DNA of 64,000 bases, from contig JAKZHN010000013.1 in NCBI GenBank assembly GCA_037179335.1, positions 434,001-498,000 of the forward strand. Direction: 5' to 3'. This DNA comes from Cyclaneusma minus (Eukaryota; Ascomycota; Leotiomycetes; Marthamycetales; Marthamycetaceae). The notes beneath the pieces were generated by a model. The model was not told where the DNA came from and made no database searches. It saw nothing but the letters and a program-made list of their open reading frames with translations. Below are positions 24,251 to 35,229 of the stretch, piece by piece. The translations under genes and the position numbers were made by a program. Position 1 is the stretch's first letter; each line of letters starts with the position of its first letter.

Positions 24251-24525
24251 TGCCTCCAGCAAAGAAAGGCGGCGCCGGAGTACCGGACTTTAGCAAGCCC
24301 GTCATTTTCGACGAGAATGGCGAGATCATTTTCATCGTTGGTAAAGGTCTCATCGGAAACTAAAAGTCGATAACAAGGGACCCTCTACCGGCGACAAACG
24401 CAAGGCCAGCTAAGCCGCCGACATTGCCGCCAACCTCCCAATCGTCATGAAGGTGTCTGCCAAGTGTCTTCAGCTAGCTTCGTCGGTCTTCAAGGCAATG
24501 CTCAAAGACAGATCCTCACCCAACC
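24251..24525 (+). pseudogene. BTB/POZ-like fragment, frame-broken
   Basis: An ATG at 24251 opens a short frame with KPVIFDENGEIIFIVGK, resembling the start of fungal BTB domains, and stops at 24363. A second frame, with an internal stop, continues as VSAKCLQLASSVFKAMLKDR (24458-24517), matching the BTB VSSKxLxLASPVFKAML signature. Fungal BTB proteins are often adaptors or regulators and form large families. The domain is incomplete and split over two frames. Confidence 0.5.
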
Positions 24526-24934
24526 CTCCTCGTCACAACCAACTGTCATCACGACTCGGGGGTCCACACCCGTCACAAATCCCTACCTCCAGGAACATCG
24601 GCTCTCCGACTTGGTGATAGGTTCACTTTTGATGGCCTGGAAGAAAGGATACCTCAAAGCTGAACATCTTCGATTCTTGGAATCGTTTTCACCATTACCA
24701 ATAGGAAATGGACACAGCTGCGTCATCAGCGGCCCCATGAAGGCAAACCATTGGGTTCTCCAAAGACCCCGAAAGGCTCCCAAGGCCGCGCCGGTGCGCC
24801 ACGTGCGATCCCTTTACATGTATCGAAACATGGGGTCGTCTGGACTGCATTCCTCTTCGGTGCCAATCCTTGAGCTTCTTCGGGAAGACTCCGACGTGGA
24901 CGCTCTCGTCGAGCAAGGCAGATCCCTAGGTCGA

Positions 24935-24978
24935 TCCTCGTGCCGTTGATCCTCGTGCCGTCGATCCTCGCGCCGTCG
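24935..24978 (+). repeat. 15-bp tandem repeat
   Basis: Three near-identical copies of GATCCTCGTGCCGTC directly upstream of the Brf1-like zinc-ribbon fragment. Confidence 0.7.
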
Positions 24979-24998
24979 CCACATCCAGTCCCCTTCCA

Positions 24999-25118
24999 AA
25001 ACCATTTGCCCGAACAAGGAATGCATTGGTCCCCACATCGTCGATGGCGTCTGCGAATCCTGCGGTGACGTCGCCAGGGAGTTCCACATAGCCTCCGCGG
25101 ACAAGTTTGAGTCTTCCT
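24999..25118 (+). pseudogene. Brf1/TFIIB-like zinc-ribbon fragment
   Basis: Encodes CPNKECIGPHIVDGVCESCG followed by DVAREFHIAS. The paired CxxxC and CxxC with HIVDGVCxxCG resemble the N-terminal zinc ribbon of Brf1, the TFIIIB subunit for RNA polymerase III. The cyclin folds that should follow are missing. A different zinc-ribbon protein is possible. Confidence 0.5.
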
Positions 25119-25549
25119 CCAGACCCGCCGTCCTTCACGGAGCTCAAGCTCGTGGAGATAGCCCTTGGCTTCAAGAACCACCGCTCAGTCAGCAACAAGT
25201 TGACCAAGATCAATTGGTAAGTACAGTCCGCCTCCACCTGATGCAATCAACTGACATCTCTGTGTAGTCTCCCAAGACATCGATTTTCGAGCGGTGCGAC
25301 TGCCGGATGAGCATTTCGAGTCCCTCGGCTTCTTGCTCAGCCATGAGTGATACTTACCAAGTGTCTCCCTCACTTGGCTTGCAGTGCTGCATTCCAAGAT
25401 GTCGTATCTCCCCATGGGCGGCGCTACTGTCGTACCAGCAAGAACACACGCAAGTCTTTGCTGCGGTCGGCGCTTCGACGTCCAAGCTCGCAAAGCCTCA
25501 AGTCGGCATCGCGAAGGACAGGTGCGAATTGCCTCGTCCGCGGTTTCAA

Positions 25550-25805
25550 GCAGGTACTCAAGAGCCACCGCATCCGCGTCGTGTGTATCAGCGACACCCA
25601 CTCGAACACTCCAACCGACTTGATCCCCGATGGCGACCTTCTCATCCACGCCGGGGACTTGACCAGCACCGGTCGGTTCTCGGACATTCAGGCTGCTCTT
25701 AAATGGTTGGACACCTTGCCTCACCCACAGAAGGTGATCATCGCCGGCAACCACGACGGCTATTTTGACGAGAAGTCGAGGCAGCTCCAACCAATCGGGG
25801 TTTCG
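25550..25805 (+). pseudogene. Metallophosphoesterase (calcineurin-like) core fragment
   Basis: Contains three ordered metal-binding motifs of the family: ISDTHSN (D and H), LLIHAGDLT (GD) and VIIAGNHDG (GNHD). This matches the MPPED-type cytoplasmic phosphoesterases widespread in ascomycetes. It lacks the C-terminal GHxH half: the frame ends at 25841 after an 18-bp-type duplication (GGTTGGACATGTTGAG twice). Truncated and probably non-functional. Confidence 0.7.
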
Positions 25806-25916
25806 TGTCAACGGGCGACAACACCGGGTTGGACATGTTGAGGGGTTGGACATGTTGAGGTTTTCGTCTGGAAGATGTGAGCATCGTCTGCTTCCCCCTC
25901 TTCACCGCAGTTGAGG

Positions 25917-26075
25917 ATGTCGCGGCACAAGATGTGCTCGAAGGGCATCGTTTGCCCATGGTGCGGGTGTTGTGGCCGTCGCATGGGCTGGGAGCAGTGG
26001 GACTGCGAGAATGCGGCTTGTGACTTCGTGTATGCGCCGGATCGTCAACTTATCTCCAAGACCTCGCTCGCAGCC
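25917..26075 (+). pseudogene. Zinc-ribbon fragment, AlkB-like type
   Basis: Encodes SKGIVCPWCGCCGRRMGWEQ followed by WDCENAACDFVY. The CxxC-x(n)-C-x4-C arrangement with conserved Trp resembles the zinc ribbon attached to fungal AlkB-like Fe(II)/2-oxoglutarate dioxygenases. The dioxygenase domain itself is not visible here. Family assignment is tentative. Confidence 0.35.
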
Positions 26076-26343
26076 TTCTTGTTTCCTCCCGCTCACAATT
26101 TTGAACGAGCAATGGAGCCACCGGGGCCACAAAGTCGTCCCCGTCCGCCAACGACGGCGCCATCGGACAATCCACCGGGACCTCATCCGCGTGCTCCTCC
26201 GCGAGCATATTCACCAACGACGACATCAACTGCCCTTGAGATGAAGGAAGTGACTAGGGCTCTCCACCGTCCCCAAGTCCATCTTCCCCACAAGAGTCTG
26301 TTGGAGTGACCACACCTGACAAGAAGGAGGTCATAAAGCGAGC

Positions 26344-26526
26344 ATGTCTTTGAGGCAGAGGACAACCGATGACGAAGAAAACTTCTGGGCTGGCGAGGAA
26401 GTGGTCGAGGACGATGAAGATGTGGATTGGTGGATGAGGCTGAGGCCCAAGTTGGTCGATGATAAGATGCTTCATCCGGCGCTCAGAGTGGCAGAATGGG
26501 ATGGCAAGATGGATGAAGAGTCCTAA
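26344..26526 (+). pseudogene. Copy B of the duplicated unrecognised motif
   Basis: ATG-to-stop frame of 60 codons: an acidic lead-in, then VDWWMRLRPKLVDDKMLHPA and LRVAEWDGKMDEES. It aligns with copy A (22230-22408) over its whole second half. It could be a very small gene, but the absence of a promoter or signal peptide and the decayed surroundings favour a fragment. Confidence 0.4.
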
Positions 26527-29500
26527 GGATAGGTAGGTAGCTTCAATTTGACTTTTTTCGAGTCCATTGTTCTTTCGCGCTTTTGGTGACTAATTTGCAT
26601 GTTCGGTGACTTTATGAGGTGAAGAGCGTGGGATCCAATGCTGAACATCGTTCGGTCAATCCCAAGGGGTGAAGATGCTTCTGGTATTGGACATTGATGC
26701 CTTCAAGTGTCGCTGCAAATCGAATTCGATGCTGTCGAAGGTTTGAGAGCAGTCAGTCGCCGACTCCTTGGCCTCGAAGGATACGAAACCACAAACTTGA
26801 GGTTCAAGGTTCTGGATGCTGAGAGGGACGACTTGCCTTCAAGGCCGAAGCACGAATCAAACGCACTGTTGAGATGGCATGATTAGTCATCGAGCTCTAG
26901 CGTGCCTTGGCAGAGGTCTCCATATCTTCGGATCGCTGGCCTTAAGCCAGCTCTCCTTATGCGCCATTATTCTACGTGTTTGCCTGCTTCTTGATTGCTC
27001 CCCTGCCTTCGTGATACCCTGCAACAGCACCCAGCCTCACATCGCAACGAGCACTTCCTCGAGACCACTATCGGCCGATGAGCGTGCCCAGCCCAGAAGC
27101 CACTCCAGCAGGTCTTACTGCTGCAATTCCTCTCTCGCACTCTCCCACGATTCTTCGATACAAGGGGCATCTTTCTCGTGTTCCGCATGAAGGCCAGACA
27201 TCGAAAGCGTTCGGGATCAGAGCGATATTCGGAGTCACTGCGACCTGCACTGTGAGGTCGGGAGTCAGCCATCGAGGCCATGGTACCCTTTCCGATCCCG
27301 GATTATCACTCTCGTGACCGACTCCGATGATGCCACGGTGAGGTGTTCGACAGTGGCTTGCAGGCTGTTTGGTATCCATGATGACCGCAAGTTCATCCAG
27401 TACAACTTGTGGTAGCCTTGGAGTTCTAGTCGAGGTTTGCGGTTTGCGGCTTGAGGTTCCGGTTCCGGATAAGATGGTGAGGTTTTCCGTGGTCAGATGG
27501 ACTGAAACCGGCTGTGGTACGGTACATTCGGTCCTGTTGTTGGGGAGGGCTTGTGGTTTGCTGTAGGTATGCAGCACCCCTGAATGTTGTCTTCTCATAC
27601 TGCGGTGTTTTTGTTTCGTGTGTTGAGGGTTCAGCGACCCGTGGCCTGTTGTTGCGAAGATGGTGAATGTGAGCGGAAACCGTCTGTGTCAGCTGATTGT
27701 TGAGAGGATGCGGATTCACAACTGTCCACGTCCGTCGTGGATCTCTGAATCATCCGCCTGTTGAGGTCTGGCTCGGGGACCTGTCACCGCAATAAACGTG
27801 TTCTCTGTTGTTCCCAGCCCTGAACCACAATTCCTGACTTTCTTTCGTCGCCCTCCGCAACGCCTACTCCTACCCGAATCATGTCGGACAGGCCACAACC
27901 AGACCCTTACGCCTACCTATACCCACCAACGAAACCCACAGCACCAACAAGACCAGGAGCCCCAAAGCTGTGCCTTCTGCCATCACCCTGGTCGTTCTCC
28001 TTCCTCGTGAATGGCACCATCCACTCAGGCTCTAATCCTCGATGCCGCGCACATGGTGCCCAATGATTGATGACTGTAAGTCAATCCTTTCCCGAGACTC
28101 CTCAACCTTGTGCGTCCCTGACAGTTCCTTGCGCAGACACATTCGATGTGTGGCTCATGCCTCCGCAAATCAACATGATCCACACTGTCGATATGCGCAC
28201 CTTCAAGGTTCGGGGCGACGTCCAAGGACAGAGATACATCCGGGACTACTAGTAGATCTTCAGCGACTACATCCCCAAGCGCATCCGCCCCAGCAACATG
28301 CCAGCCTTCGGTGCCCAAAAGAAGACCTTGAAGGGCCTTCTCTCTCTCCGAGTCGACAACAAGCTTCTGGGAACGCCCTCAAACTCGAGTTGGTCTCGTT
28401 AGGGACAGGCCTTTCACACCTTTCCCATCCATCACTGCCTAGCTTCCTTCTTGCCTTGCCTCAGGTAAGATACATCCTTACTCTTATCCCAAACCCTCCA
28501 AGAACTTCTACTAACAAACAACAGTCATGTCCCCTTGCTGCTCCCCTGCAGGACTGCCGGACAGCTATGATTGCGCAGTCACCGATGACCATGATGACTG
28601 CTTGATGGGGACGCCAACAATACTCCATTTCTATCGCACCCCGATAAATACATATAGCGCGACAATTGCAAGCTGGCAAAGGGCTGAGGTCTTCGATCAT
28701 GGGTACTTACTTTGCTCTCAAAAGGCAGTTCGTCTTTCGTGGCGAGACAAGAGGCTACCGCCGCGAAGCGACAAGCGCTCGAGGGTTTGAAAGAAGCAGT
28801 CGAAAGGCCCCAACGAGACCGCCGACTTCGAGCCGCCTGTCAATCGTGACTGCGCAACTCCGGACGCTTGCCGAATTTGTTCGAAAGAACAATCCAAATG
28901 TCGATCCTGCTGGCCGTGCTCGGTATTCAAGGCAACCACGGGCTTTCACGTCCTCACGGAACACGCAACCTCTGCTTTCCGGCTGGTGAACGTCTTTGTC
29001 CTCGATGTCCTTCATGTCTTGAGGAATGCTATCTCGCAAAGGAAAGCATGGGGCAAAACATACACTGCTCAGGATCCAGCCACCTTGACTAGCAATGTAA
29101 GCCATGCGCACTTCACGGTCTCCCAGAACTTGACGTCAAAGCCAGCAAGCTGTACGTCCTTTCCCCCATCTCAACGGGAGACGTTGTGGCCGGCCATTAA
29201 GGATTTACAGAAGAAAGTCCGCGAGTGGGTGGACGGCGAGTTGGGTACAAAGGCAAAGCTTGAGCATGTCGACTGCGAGGGATGGGACACTACTGACAGT
29301 ATTGACATGGGTGGCGCAATGGTTTGGCCCGTTAAGGCGCGAGGCCAGAGAAGTACGTCGAGTGTGAAAGAGCGGTTTGCACTTGAAAAGGAACTTCGGG
29401 CTTTCTCGAGAGCCGTCGGCCGTGACCAAGCTGCCTGTTTGACCACGTGATTAGCACGGGTGAGACCTCTGGCCGCTGCAACAGCCATCTGAGAACTTTG

Positions 29501-30340
29501 ACTAATAACGAATAGTCACTTCCTCACTATTCCTCCAACGAGGTCACGGAGTTGGTTCTCTTTATGGACCTTTCTCGCCCCTCCGGCCCCTACACTCGCC
29601 TACCAATTGGCAGACGAAATAGACGATCAAAAGATCACCATTCAAGTACAATCCTTCTTCCAGGACTTCGTCGAGGCAATCACCTTTCACAGCTTCCGGA
29701 CAACATCAACAGCTGCAGGATTATGGCCGATCTGATTATGGCTATGGATGGAAATGGTAACCACGGGGAAAGTCGCACTCTGTCTGGTTAGGAGCTAGTG
29801 GGCTAGTGATGCTTCCTGTGAAGCTAGGAACGACCAAATGGTGTGGCAAATGGAAGGATGTGAAGAAATTGACGGAACCCAGTGCGTAGCAACCAGATGC
29901 AAGCTTCTCAGTCCACCTCTACACCACAAAAAGAAGGCTTCATCACAGCAGCAAGAGCCCACGACTCTTGCCTGGGAGTCTTTACCCACGAGCAATTCAT
30001 CGTCATGCCAAAGTCCAATAAAAGACTGGAAAGTGTGCGCAGTTGGGATTCAGCAGTCTCGCTGAGGACATTCTCTTCTCTCACGGCTTCTGACTGCCTG
30101 TCAAGAGCCTATTCGAGAGCTTGTCTACATACACAACCGCCTATCTCTCCTCCATCTCAGCACGCCTGTCGATGCGACTTTGACCAGTACCGCTTCGATG
30201 CCTTTCCGGCTGAGATTCGCGAGTTCCTCCTCTCTTCGGAAAATCCTGCTCATTCCCTGACATTTCAGCCTTCCAGGTGTGCAGAGGGCCTGGCGGGTGG
30301 CGACTGTGGATGGTGGCGTCAGAAAGCAGCTCAAAGCTAA

Positions 30341-31172
30341 TTCACGAACGATAGATAGGTCCTTCCCCCTATCCCAAACCATCTGAGATGAGACGTTGAT
30401 GCTGGGAATTGTTTCCTAGTGAGAGGTTTAAAGAGCGAAGTTGGATGTTTTGGGTGCTGTTTGAATAGGGCTCCTGTGCTGGTTTAGGGCAAGTAAACAT
30501 CAGACTCATTCCTTTGGGTTTCCTTCGTTTCAACAGGTAGAACATTCCTCGGCAGCAACAAATTTCGTGATGCGCAGTTCGTCTTCCGACAGTACCGTTT
30601 TCCACGACAGGAACCTCTTTTGCTGGTGCTTGTCTCCAGTAGTAAGATCGTGGAAGCTGCTAGCTTGGAACTTCTGCCAATATCAGAGGGCAGAATTGCT
30701 GAGAAGCTCCTTCTCTATTTCGCTCTGTTTGGCTGCATTAGCAGCTATCATTTCCCCTTTAAGTCTTAGGAAAGCCTGGACCATACCCTTGAGTGCTATT
30801 TAAATAGGAGTTCAGATCCACATCCCAAGTTCAAGATTTCAATCACATGACGATCTTTGTTTTCCAACTTTCCAAGATTTGATCTGATATCATCATAATA
30901 TGTAAGCGCAACATCGTATATTCATCCTGTGTATTCTCCAAAACTACCAGCCCTCACCAATCTAAAGAACAAAATTTCACCAACCCAACGCTCAACTCTA
31001 TTAATACAATAACGGAAACTCTCAATCATCTCTCGTGTACTCATAGCACTCCGGCTATTGCGAGCGCCCCTATACTAGTCCCGTTTTTAGCCTGATAGCC
31101 TAGGATTTGCGCGGTCCAACTGCTAACGTACAATCCCCCAAAGACTGGTACGGTGCGCGTGATGGAAGAGAC
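30341..31172. other. A/T-richer intergenic stretch
   Basis: No gene recognised. Lies downstream of the class II hydrophobin (minus strand), so its right end is that gene's 3' UTR. Short frames only. Confidence 0.45.
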
Positions 31173-31997
31173 CTACGCTTCTGCGGGAAGTCCAGGTGCA
31201 GCGGGGGCAGCGGGGGCCGCTGGAGCAGCTGGGGCAACGGGAGCAGCTGGGGCAGCGGGTGCAGCTGGGGCGACTGGGACCGCTGGCGCAGCTGGTGCAG
31301 CTGGGGCTACAGGGGCAGCTGGGGCAACTGGGACCGCTGGCGCAGCTGGTGCAGCTGGGGCTACAGGGGCAGCTGGGGCAACTGGAGCGGCTACGGCTGG
31401 AGCAGCTGCAGCCGCCGCAGGTGGAGCAGGATTGGGACCCGCCTCACCTGCAGGGTACATACATTGTATGCCCTGGCCCTCCTGTACAGAATGTCAGCCA
31501 TCTCTCACATGATTACCACATCTCACGTATCGGATATGACTTACCAACACCTGAGCGCAGCATTGAGCCTCCTGACCACTAGCAGCACAAATAATTCGGA
31601 ACTCGACGGCGGTGTTGGGAACGACGGCGGCTAGTAATCTTGTTAGTGAGGTTCGACATTCGAAAGATAGTACAGGAGGAAGAAACTTACGAGCAGCACA
31701 ATTTCCGCCGATGAGGCCGAGGAGGGGCTCGGAGCAGCATTGCATGTTGCCGTTCATCATCGGGCAGATTGGTGGAGGAGCAGGCTCAGGGTTCTGGCGA
31801 GCACCGAGGAGGCTGCCAAGGCTCAAAGGGTTGGGACGGGCGAGGGGATTGGAGTCATTGAGATCGGAGTTCTTTGGGTCAATGTTTTGCAGTTGACGAG
31901 CAGTGAGGAAAGTGCCGTTGCCGCCGAAGGGAGCAGCGAGGATGGTGGATGCACTGGCCAAGATGGCGAAAGCAGCATAGGTAGTGGAGAAACGCAT
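31173..31997 (-). CDS. Class II hydrophobin with Pro/Ala-rich C-terminal tail
   Basis: Three exons on the minus strand, 31997-31691, 31630-31545 and 31481-31173, with 60- and 63-bp introns (GTAAGT donors, CTAAC/CTGAC branch sites), give about 233 residues. Signal peptide MRFSTTYAAFAILASASTIL then an Asn/Leu-rich spacer. The cysteine pattern C-x8-CC-x11-C-x16-C-x8-CC-x10-C fits class II almost exactly. Class II proteins normally stop 6-7 residues after C8; here about 96 residues follow, mostly PVAPAAP-type repeats. Hydrophobins self-assemble at air-water interfaces; the tail might act as a wall-binding or spacer segment (inference). The tail is encoded by a 54-bp tandem repeat and is open in the plus strand too, but splice sites and the C8 position fix the minus strand. 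Confidence 0.9.
31273..31380 (-). repeat. 54-bp tandem repeat encoding the Pro/Ala tail
   Basis: Two near-perfect 54-bp units (starting at 31273 and 31327) with a third beginning at 31381, inside a longer GCAGCTGGG-type degenerate repeat (31196-31420). Codes for Pro-Ala-Val tandem peptides of the hydrophobin tail; length polymorphism is likely. Confidence 0.85.
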
Positions 31998-32177
31998 TCT
32001 GACGATGTTTTTGGCTGCTTGTTTGGATGTTGTTGTTGCTGTGATGCAAAGTTGAAATGAATGTGGAGTGCTGTAGAGCGGACTGTAAAGACTGAACTGT
32101 GAGTGCGTCGATAAAGGAAAGGACTGCTCACGAATGCTTGCTGGATAAAGATTGAGAAGAGAGAGCTATCCGGTTGG

Positions 32178-32184
32178 TATATAT
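32178..32184 (-). promoter_or_regulatory. TATA box of the class II hydrophobin
   Basis: ATATATA on the minus strand about 180 bp upstream of the ATG at 31997, a spacing similar to the TATA box of the other hydrophobin in this window. Confidence 0.55.
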
Positions 32185-32190
32185 GTCATA

Positions 32191-32984
32191 ATGAGAAGGC
32201 CTGTGAAAGCAGTGGCTGTCATTCGATGACGCCGATGGCTTCAGCCTCTGCCACGAGGGGATTGAAGATCGTCAGGTTCATTAGGAAGCAGATGAGCTTA
32301 CCATTGGCGACAGTCATGTTGATAGTGAAAATGACAGACACTCGTATCTCTTGGGAGCCTTCATTGGAACTACTCATTCCCATCTGGTCCCAAAACCGAT
32401 AGTTTGTGCCACGAATCTCGGGGACTTTGGACCTGGGCTGTGAGACTTGAGCTCTGAGCAGCGGAAACAACATTCTGGAAACCGTTTTTCATCATGAGTA
32501 TGGATTTATCGTCATTTCAGCTGCCAGGTCCCAAGAAGTTAATTCTGCCAAGTTGATGAAAGCAATCTTCACCATATCAAGAATAAGAGATCAGATCGCG
32601 GTGTTTGACAGTGAATGTAGCACAAGCAGCTCTGCAAACGGTGAATAGAGGACGACGTGAAGATTATCTCCCACTCACCTAGTAGCCATGAAAAGACACA
32701 CCAGACCTTTTCCATCTCATGACATACGGGAAGATAGAGGTTCTCAGCTGAGAATTGTGCTGATTTGTCGAATTCGCCAATCTCGTGTGCTGCAGATCGT
32801 GGGGTTTGGCACGGCACGAAGTCGCACGAGATCTGCGAGGCAGTGACACCTCGGAGATCCGGGAATGATGATGTTCACGGCATGTTGTCTCTTTTAGCAC
32901 GTTATGCTCATGTGGCTGGATGTTGTGCGCCCGCCAGACTTCGAAGAGCTTCAAGCCAAAAGCTCACGACGGCGAATAGGGGGC
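32191..32984. other. Intergenic, upstream of class II hydrophobin
   Basis: No gene recognised. Probably promoter sequence of the hydrophobin on its left, running into tandem array 1 on its right. Confidence 0.45.
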
Positions 32985-35090
32985 CTATAGCAACATTGAC
33001 GAATGTCTACGGCAGTAGAAAGCTTTTTTGTCAGCAGGGAGCTTCTGCGACACACATGAGGTAAAATCATATCCGAGTCTCGAATGCAGGGGAGGGCTAT
33101 AAATACTAGTCCTTGGCCACTGTTTAAAGTTCAGATTTCCGACATCAGAGCCACCGATGTATGTCTCGATTTCTCGACGAGGCATGAAACACAGGGAACA
33201 AAATCTGGTTTTGGAGAACCAATTAGCTAATTTTCTTTCAGCTCGTAACTAACGCTGCAGAGATTAATCGGAAGATTGACCTCAAATTTATCTGATAGTT
33301 CTGCGAAGCTTGAGCTGAAGTAGACAACTCGTTCGACAGCGGAGAGCCTGCTTGACAGCAGTGAGCTTCTGCGATACTCGAGAGATGAGGGCCCCTGACC
33401 ATTCTCGGTTTCAAAGCCCAGGCCAGAGAGCTATAAGTACCAGGTCTTTGCGATTGTCCAGAGTCCAGAACTCGCACTCCAGTTTTGTGCAATGAATGTC
33501 TTGGCAACTGGATGTCTTGCCAGGGTATGAATCACAGCAAACAGGTTCCAATTTGAAGAACTAAGAAGTCAATAATTTTCAGTCGGTTATTACCATCACA
33601 GTGCTCAGCTGTGGTGTTTGCTGCAAAGTCTGCTTGGTAGTTCCCCAAGCTTGACATGAAAGTAGACACTTTGACAACGGTGGACAGCTTGTTCGACAGC
33701 AGAGTGCATCTGTGATACCAGCGAGCCCTAAGTTGATATTCATTGTCGTTTTTAAATCTCAGGGAAGAGCCATAAATATCAGTCCTTTGCCACAAATGAG
33801 AATCCAGATTCAACAATAGCGATACAAGCTTTGATGTCTCGCGAGTCGCGGTGTATTAATCGCAGAGTACAAAATCTGGTTTCGAAGAACAACTGACAAG
33901 CTTACCGTGTTTCCAATCTCTGGTTCAATAACTGCAAAGCTGTCTGCACTGCTCGACTGGGGGTCGGCCGCAAATCTGCTCGGTTCTAGTCCCGCCAAGC
34001 TTGACATGACAGTAGACATCTTTGCAACAGCAGATAGCTTGTTTGACAACAAAGAACTTCTCGGTGCTCGTGAGCTGAAGTCCTATCCCGGTCTCGAAGG
34101 TCAGGGGAGAGGAGAAAGCTATAAATACGAGTCCTCTGCCATTACATAGAATCCAGATCCAGTGGAAAATGAGGCAGACGATCATGTCCCGCGGGGCATC
34201 AACCACAGGAAACAGACTGGTTTTCGAGAACTCAGAACTGAGAAGTCGATGTTCTTTCTGTTTGCAATCAAAAAGCTGCACCGCTCGACTGTGAGATTCG
34301 CTACAAACGTGCCTGGTAGCCCCACCAAGCGTGAAATAACAGTAGACGTCTTTACGACAGTAGACCGCTGGTTCGACAGCAGAGGTTCCGCAGCAATACT
34401 CTTAAGTGGACCCAATCTCTTTTGCGAACAGCCAGGAGAGAGCTATAAATACAAGTCCTTTGCCATGGTTTAGACTCCAAAACCTCGATTGACGCGATGA
34501 CGGTCGACCCTCTGACGATACAACATTTCGATGTCTCGATGTCTAGTGCGGTATCAATCATAGCGAAGAAACCCTGGTTGAGAGCAACTGATTAAAAGGC
34601 CGACTTCTGTCTATCTGCAATCGGAAACAATGCGGTGCTCGATTGTGGGGTTGGCTGCAAATCTGCTTGGTAGTCCTGTCAGTGTCATCTTGATTCGACA
34701 GTAGGCATTCTTACAACAATAGACTGCTTGTTCGACAGGAGAAAGCTTCTGTAACACTCTTGAGGTTAGGACCATATTCCCTTCAAAGGTCAGGAAAGAG
34801 AGCTATATATACCAGTCCCCAGCCATTGTTGAGACTCCAGATCCAAAATACGGAGTCAAGCTTCTTTCATGTGTCGCAGAGGTACGAATCACAGCGATAG
34901 AATCTAGTTGCGAAGAGCCAACAAGCCTTAAAGCCGATTTTCTTTCCATTCTGTGACCTAACTTAACGCTGCAGCGCTCGACCGTGAGGATGGCTGGATA
35001 TCTGCTTGCTAGTCCCGCTAAGCTTGGAACAACAGTAGCGATCACGTTCGACAGTGGGTCCTTCCTGTGGTACAAGCTGTCTTCCAATTT
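32985..35090 (+). repeat. Tandem array 1: six ~340-bp TATA-bearing units
   Basis: Six diverged direct repeats, marked by TATA-like boxes at 33097, 33431, 33771, 34119, 34443 and 34803 (spacing 324-360 bp). Each box sits in a conserved block resembling GAGAGCTATAAATACAAGTC followed by CTTTGCCATGG and AGACTCCAGA. About 60-110 bp upstream each unit has clustered TTCGACAGCAG/GACAGTAGA motifs spaced about 20 bp apart. A further shared segment resembles CTCGACTGTGGG...CTGCTTGGTAG. No reading frame is conserved between units: some stop at once after the shared ATG. The core aligns with tandem array 2 in the same orientation. A seventh partial unit without a TATA box ends near 35090. Confidence 0.8.
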
Positions 35091-35229
35091 CTACAACTAT
35101 TGTCAGCTTACACACAGTCACAGTGTGAATCACTCGTAATATTTTCTCTAACTTCCCGAGCCAACTTATCCCCCACACATCCCTTTCTTCTCCTCCCTCG
35201 CCCCTCCCTCACTCTCCACCCATTACACT

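Larger units (their letters stand above)
21227..30340 (+). other. Mosaic region of gene fragments on one strand
   Basis: About 9 kb with no intact gene but with several short stretches of recognisable protein coding, all on the plus strand: a Rac GTPase piece, a pentapeptide-repeat piece, a BTB-like piece, a Brf1-like zinc ribbon, a metallophosphoesterase core and an AlkB-like zinc ribbon, plus a duplicated unrecognised motif. Each is truncated or frame-broken and joined to unrelated sequence. Splice-like GTAAGT and CTAAC...CAG signals persist. GC content looks similar to genic DNA, so strong RIP-type AT conversion is not apparent. Capture by a transposon, segmental duplication followed by decay, or assembly of duplicated exons are possible origins. 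No transposase or terminal repeats were seen. Confidence 0.55.

Noticed and set aside
31153..31512. Plus-strand collagen-like Gly-Ala frame
   Set aside because: It is the antisense of the Pro/Ala tail of the class II hydrophobin, whose splice sites and cysteine pattern define the minus strand.
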